Shown here: one piece after another, positions 4,902 to 6,331 of the stretch | Layout of the letters: the number at the start of each line of letters is the position of its first letter | Numbering within the stretch: the stretch's first letter is position 1 | Assembly: GCA_964525675.1 (NCBI GenBank) | Contig: CAZGJW010000165.1 | Location: 1 to 6,331, forward strand | DNA: 6,331 nucleotides | From: CAYSRJ01 sp964525675 | GTDB lineage: Bacteria; Spirochaetota; B62-G9; DRHN01 | Direction: 5' to 3' | Translations under genes and position numbers: made by a program | Notes under the pieces: generated by a model | Databases searched by the model: none | Seen by the model: the letters and a program-made list of their open reading frames with translations, nothing else | What the model was told of the DNA's origin: nothing

Positions 4902-5360
4902 ATGAGCTCTACTGCAACAATTGAAAAACGTCTTGAAAAGGTTTTAAACCGGTTCGACGGGAAAAAAGAGGAGCTTATCCCGATCCTCCAGAAGGTACAG
5001 GAGGAATTCGGATACATTCCTGAAGAAAAGATGCTGGATATAGCCCGGTTCATTCGGGTGCCGGAAAGCAAGGTGTACGGCACCGCAACGTTCTACGCAC
5101 AGTTTCGTTTTACCCCTATCGGAGAAAACCGGGTAATGGTGTGCCGCGGAACGGCATGCCATGTAAAGGGCGCGCCGCAGGTGCTGGATGCGATCGAACG
5201 GAAGCTCAAAATAAAGGAGGGAGAGACGACTCTGGACGGAAAGTACTCACTCGAATCGGTCGCATGCATAGGCTGTTGCAGCCTGGCGCCGTGTATCATG
5301 GTAAACAAAAAAGTCGAAGCGAAAATGTCTCCGAAAAAGGTTGACAAAATCTTCACGTAA
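4902..5360 (+). CDS. nuoE: NADH dehydrogenase/bifurcating-complex subunit E, [2Fe-2S]
   Basis: The protein has 152 residues, the usual size of NuoE (24-kDa subunit type, also HydC/HndA). The N-terminal helical bundle contains LIPILQKVQEEFGYIP (25-40) and VPESKVYGTATFYAQFRF (53-70). The thioredoxin-like domain carries the cluster cysteines: C81-x4-C86 in VCRGTACHVKGA and C122-x3-C126 in ACIGCCSLAPC. Cys125 and Cys131 are extra and non-canonical, as is common in anaerobe homologues. The [2Fe-2S] cluster sits beside the FMN of NuoF and is part of the NADH-side module in soluble bifurcating hydrogenases, NADP-reducing hydrogenases and complex I-like enzymes. nuoF follows after 25 bp, so the two are co-transcribed, most likely from the promoter at 4827. 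Which full complex it belongs to cannot be told, because the catalytic large subunit is outside the window. Confidence 0.95.
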   Translation: MSSTATIEKRLEKVLNRFDGKKEELIPILQKVQEEFGYIPEEKMLDIARFIRVPESKVYGTATFYAQFRFTPIGENRVMVCRGTACHVKGAPQVLDAIERKLKIKEGETTLDGKYSLESVACIGCCSLAPCIMVNKKVEAKMSPKKVDKIFT

Positions 5361-5372
5361 ACCTCTGTCAAC

Positions 5373-5379
5373 AAGGTGG
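5373..5379 (+). promoter_or_regulatory. Ribosome binding site for nuoF
   Basis: AAGGTGG lies 6 nt before the ATG at 5386 and supports that start. Confidence 0.6.
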
Positions 5380-5385
5380 AAAAGA

Positions 5386-6331
5386 ATGATAAAAAGCGAT
5401 ACAGATTTCATACAGCTTAAAAAACAGGCTGACCTGGAATGGGAAAAGGTTGTGCACTGTAAAACTCCGGTTATTACCGTCGGCACTGCAACCTGCGGAA
5501 GATCGGCAGGTTCCCTGGAAGTCCTCGAAACTCTCAATGTATCTCTTAAAGCGGCCGGTGTGAAACATACCATGATCGAGGTTGGGTGCATCGGCCTCTG
5601 CTATGCAGAACCCCTCGTAACCGTAATCATGCCGGACAGGCCGCCCATTATCTATGGAGGCATTACGCCGAAAAATGCGGGTGAGCTCGTTGATGGGTAT
5701 GTGCTGGGCGAAAACCCCCTTCCCCAGTATGCGCTCGGAACAATCGGGGAAGCGAGGGTCGAGGGCATTTCGCCGTTTGATTCATTGAACGTCGTACATC
5801 CGCAGGTCAGGCGCATAATGAAAAAGTGTGGAATCATCGACCCCACCAACATGCTTCACTACATTGCAAATGGCGGATACAGCGGACTTTCCCGCGCGGT
5901 CAAACTGAAACCGCCCGATATCATCGAAGAGATGAAAGAATCGGGTCTCAGAGGCAGAGGCGGCGCAGGATTTCCGACCGGCATGAAGTGGGAATTCGCG
6001 CTCAAACAGGAATCGGAGAAGAAATTTATCGTATGCAATGCAGACGAAGGCGACCCGGGCGCGTTTATGAACCGATCAGTGCTCGAGGGCGACCCGCATG
6101 CAGTGCTGGAGGGCATTCTTATTGCTGGGTATACCATAGGCGCATCTGACGGCTACATCTACTGCAGGGCCGAGTATCCCCTTGCGCTCGACAGGCTCAG
6201 GCTTGCGATACGCCAGGCCGAAGAGAGCGGCTTTATCGGTGAAAATATACTCGGCAGCGGGTTCAATTTTCATGTAAAGATCAAGGAAGGCGCAGGCGCA
6301 TTTGTGTGTGGCGAAGAAACGGCGCTCATTG
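5386..6331 (+). CDS. nuoF: NADH dehydrogenase/bifurcating-complex subunit F, FMN- and NADH-binding (3' end outside window)
   Basis: The frame runs open from ATG at 5386 to the window end: 315 complete codons of a protein expected to be near 600 residues. Residues about 25-118 form an N-terminal thioredoxin-like [2Fe-2S]-type domain, with TATCGRSAGS (Cys37) and VGCIGLCYAEP (Cys68, Cys72). The NuoF flavoprotein core follows: the glycine-rich GLRGRGGAGFPTGMKW (187-202) for NADH/FMN, CNADEGDPGAF (217-227) and SVLEGDPH for FMN, then YIYCRAEYP and GAGAFVCGEETALI (302-315). The added N-terminal domain is typical of the HydB/HndC type in soluble hydrogenase or formate dehydrogenase complexes rather than respiratory complex I, which lacks it. 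The protein transfers hydride from NADH to FMN and on to Fe-S clusters, or the reverse in electron bifurcation. The SLBB, [4Fe-4S] and C-terminal ferredoxin parts are not in the window. I expect a NuoG- or HydA-type gene next. Confidence 0.95.
   Translation, partial: MIKSDTDFIQLKKQADLEWEKVVHCKTPVITVGTATCGRSAGSLEVLETLNVSLKAAGVKHTMIEVGCIGLCYAEPLVTVIMPDRPPIIYGGITPKNAGELVDGYVLGENPLPQYALGTIGEARVEGISPFDSLNVVHPQVRRIMKKCGIIDPTNMLHYIANGGYSGLSRAVKLKPPDIIEEMKESGLRGRGGAGFPTGMKWEFALKQESEKKFIVCNADEGDPGAFMNRSVLEGDPHAVLEGILIAGYTIGASDGYIYCRAEYPLALDRLRLAIRQAEESGFIGENILGSGFNFHVKIKEGAGAFVCGEETALI

Noticed and set aside
5826..6149. + strand open frame (107 codons) inside nuoF
   Set aside because: It is out of frame with nuoF, whose frame carries the conserved FMN and NADH motifs; the alternative product is Arg-rich and unrecognisable.
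1..6331. tRNA or rRNA genes, CRISPR arrays, insertion sequences, transposases, attachment sites
   Set aside because: On reading the window I saw no regularly spaced repeats, no transposase-like ORF and no RNA-gene-like segment. Gaps between genes are under 180 bp and are accounted for by the promoter and repeat features listed.

Overview
The window reads as chromosomal DNA of an anaerobic, probably fermentative or syntrophic bacterium of moderate G+C, with compact co-directional operons. No feature here identifies the phylum. Every gene I can support is on the + strand. The theme is soluble NADH/ferredoxin electron transfer (NuoE/NuoF/NuoG-type diaphorase subunits, as in electron-bifurcating hydrogenases and related complexes), with a compact block of signalling or regulatory genes between the redox genes.

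Layout: (1) 1-1232 is the 3' part of a NuoG-like subunit with a molybdopterin-oxidoreductase-type [4Fe-4S] domain; its start lies outside the window. (2) 1233-1377 is intergenic and holds a perfect 14-bp palindrome next to a consensus TTGACA box, so a new operon probably starts here. (3) 1378-4203 is a tightly packed five-gene block: DRTGG-like protein, CBS-pair plus anti-sigma-type GHKL ATPase fusion, second DRTGG-like protein, PHP-family phosphoesterase, and minimal GHKL ATPase. (4) 4204-4342 is intergenic, with a possible promoter and a perfect inverted repeat with 11-bp arms. (5) 4343-4723 is a small thioredoxin-like [2Fe-2S] protein. (6) 4724-4901 is intergenic, with a near-consensus sigma70-type promoter. 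(7) 4902-5360 is NuoE. (8) 5386-6331 is NuoF, whose 3' end is outside the window.

How the parts may work together: NuoE ([2Fe-2S]) and NuoF (FMN, NADH site, with an N-terminal thioredoxin-like [2Fe-2S]-type domain) form the NADH-oxidising or NAD+-reducing module of a multimeric complex. The missing large subunit, an [FeFe]-hydrogenase HydA-like or NuoG/FdhA-like protein, would be expected just downstream. From general knowledge, DRTGG/CBS-ATPase/PHP/GHKL genes recur next to such complexes in anaerobes, but I know of no established function for them. The domain content (nucleotide-sensing CBS pair, anti-sigma-type kinase fold, metal phosphoesterase) suggests a nucleotide- or energy-state-responsive regulatory module. 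That is inference. The signalling block is the most interesting part of the window.
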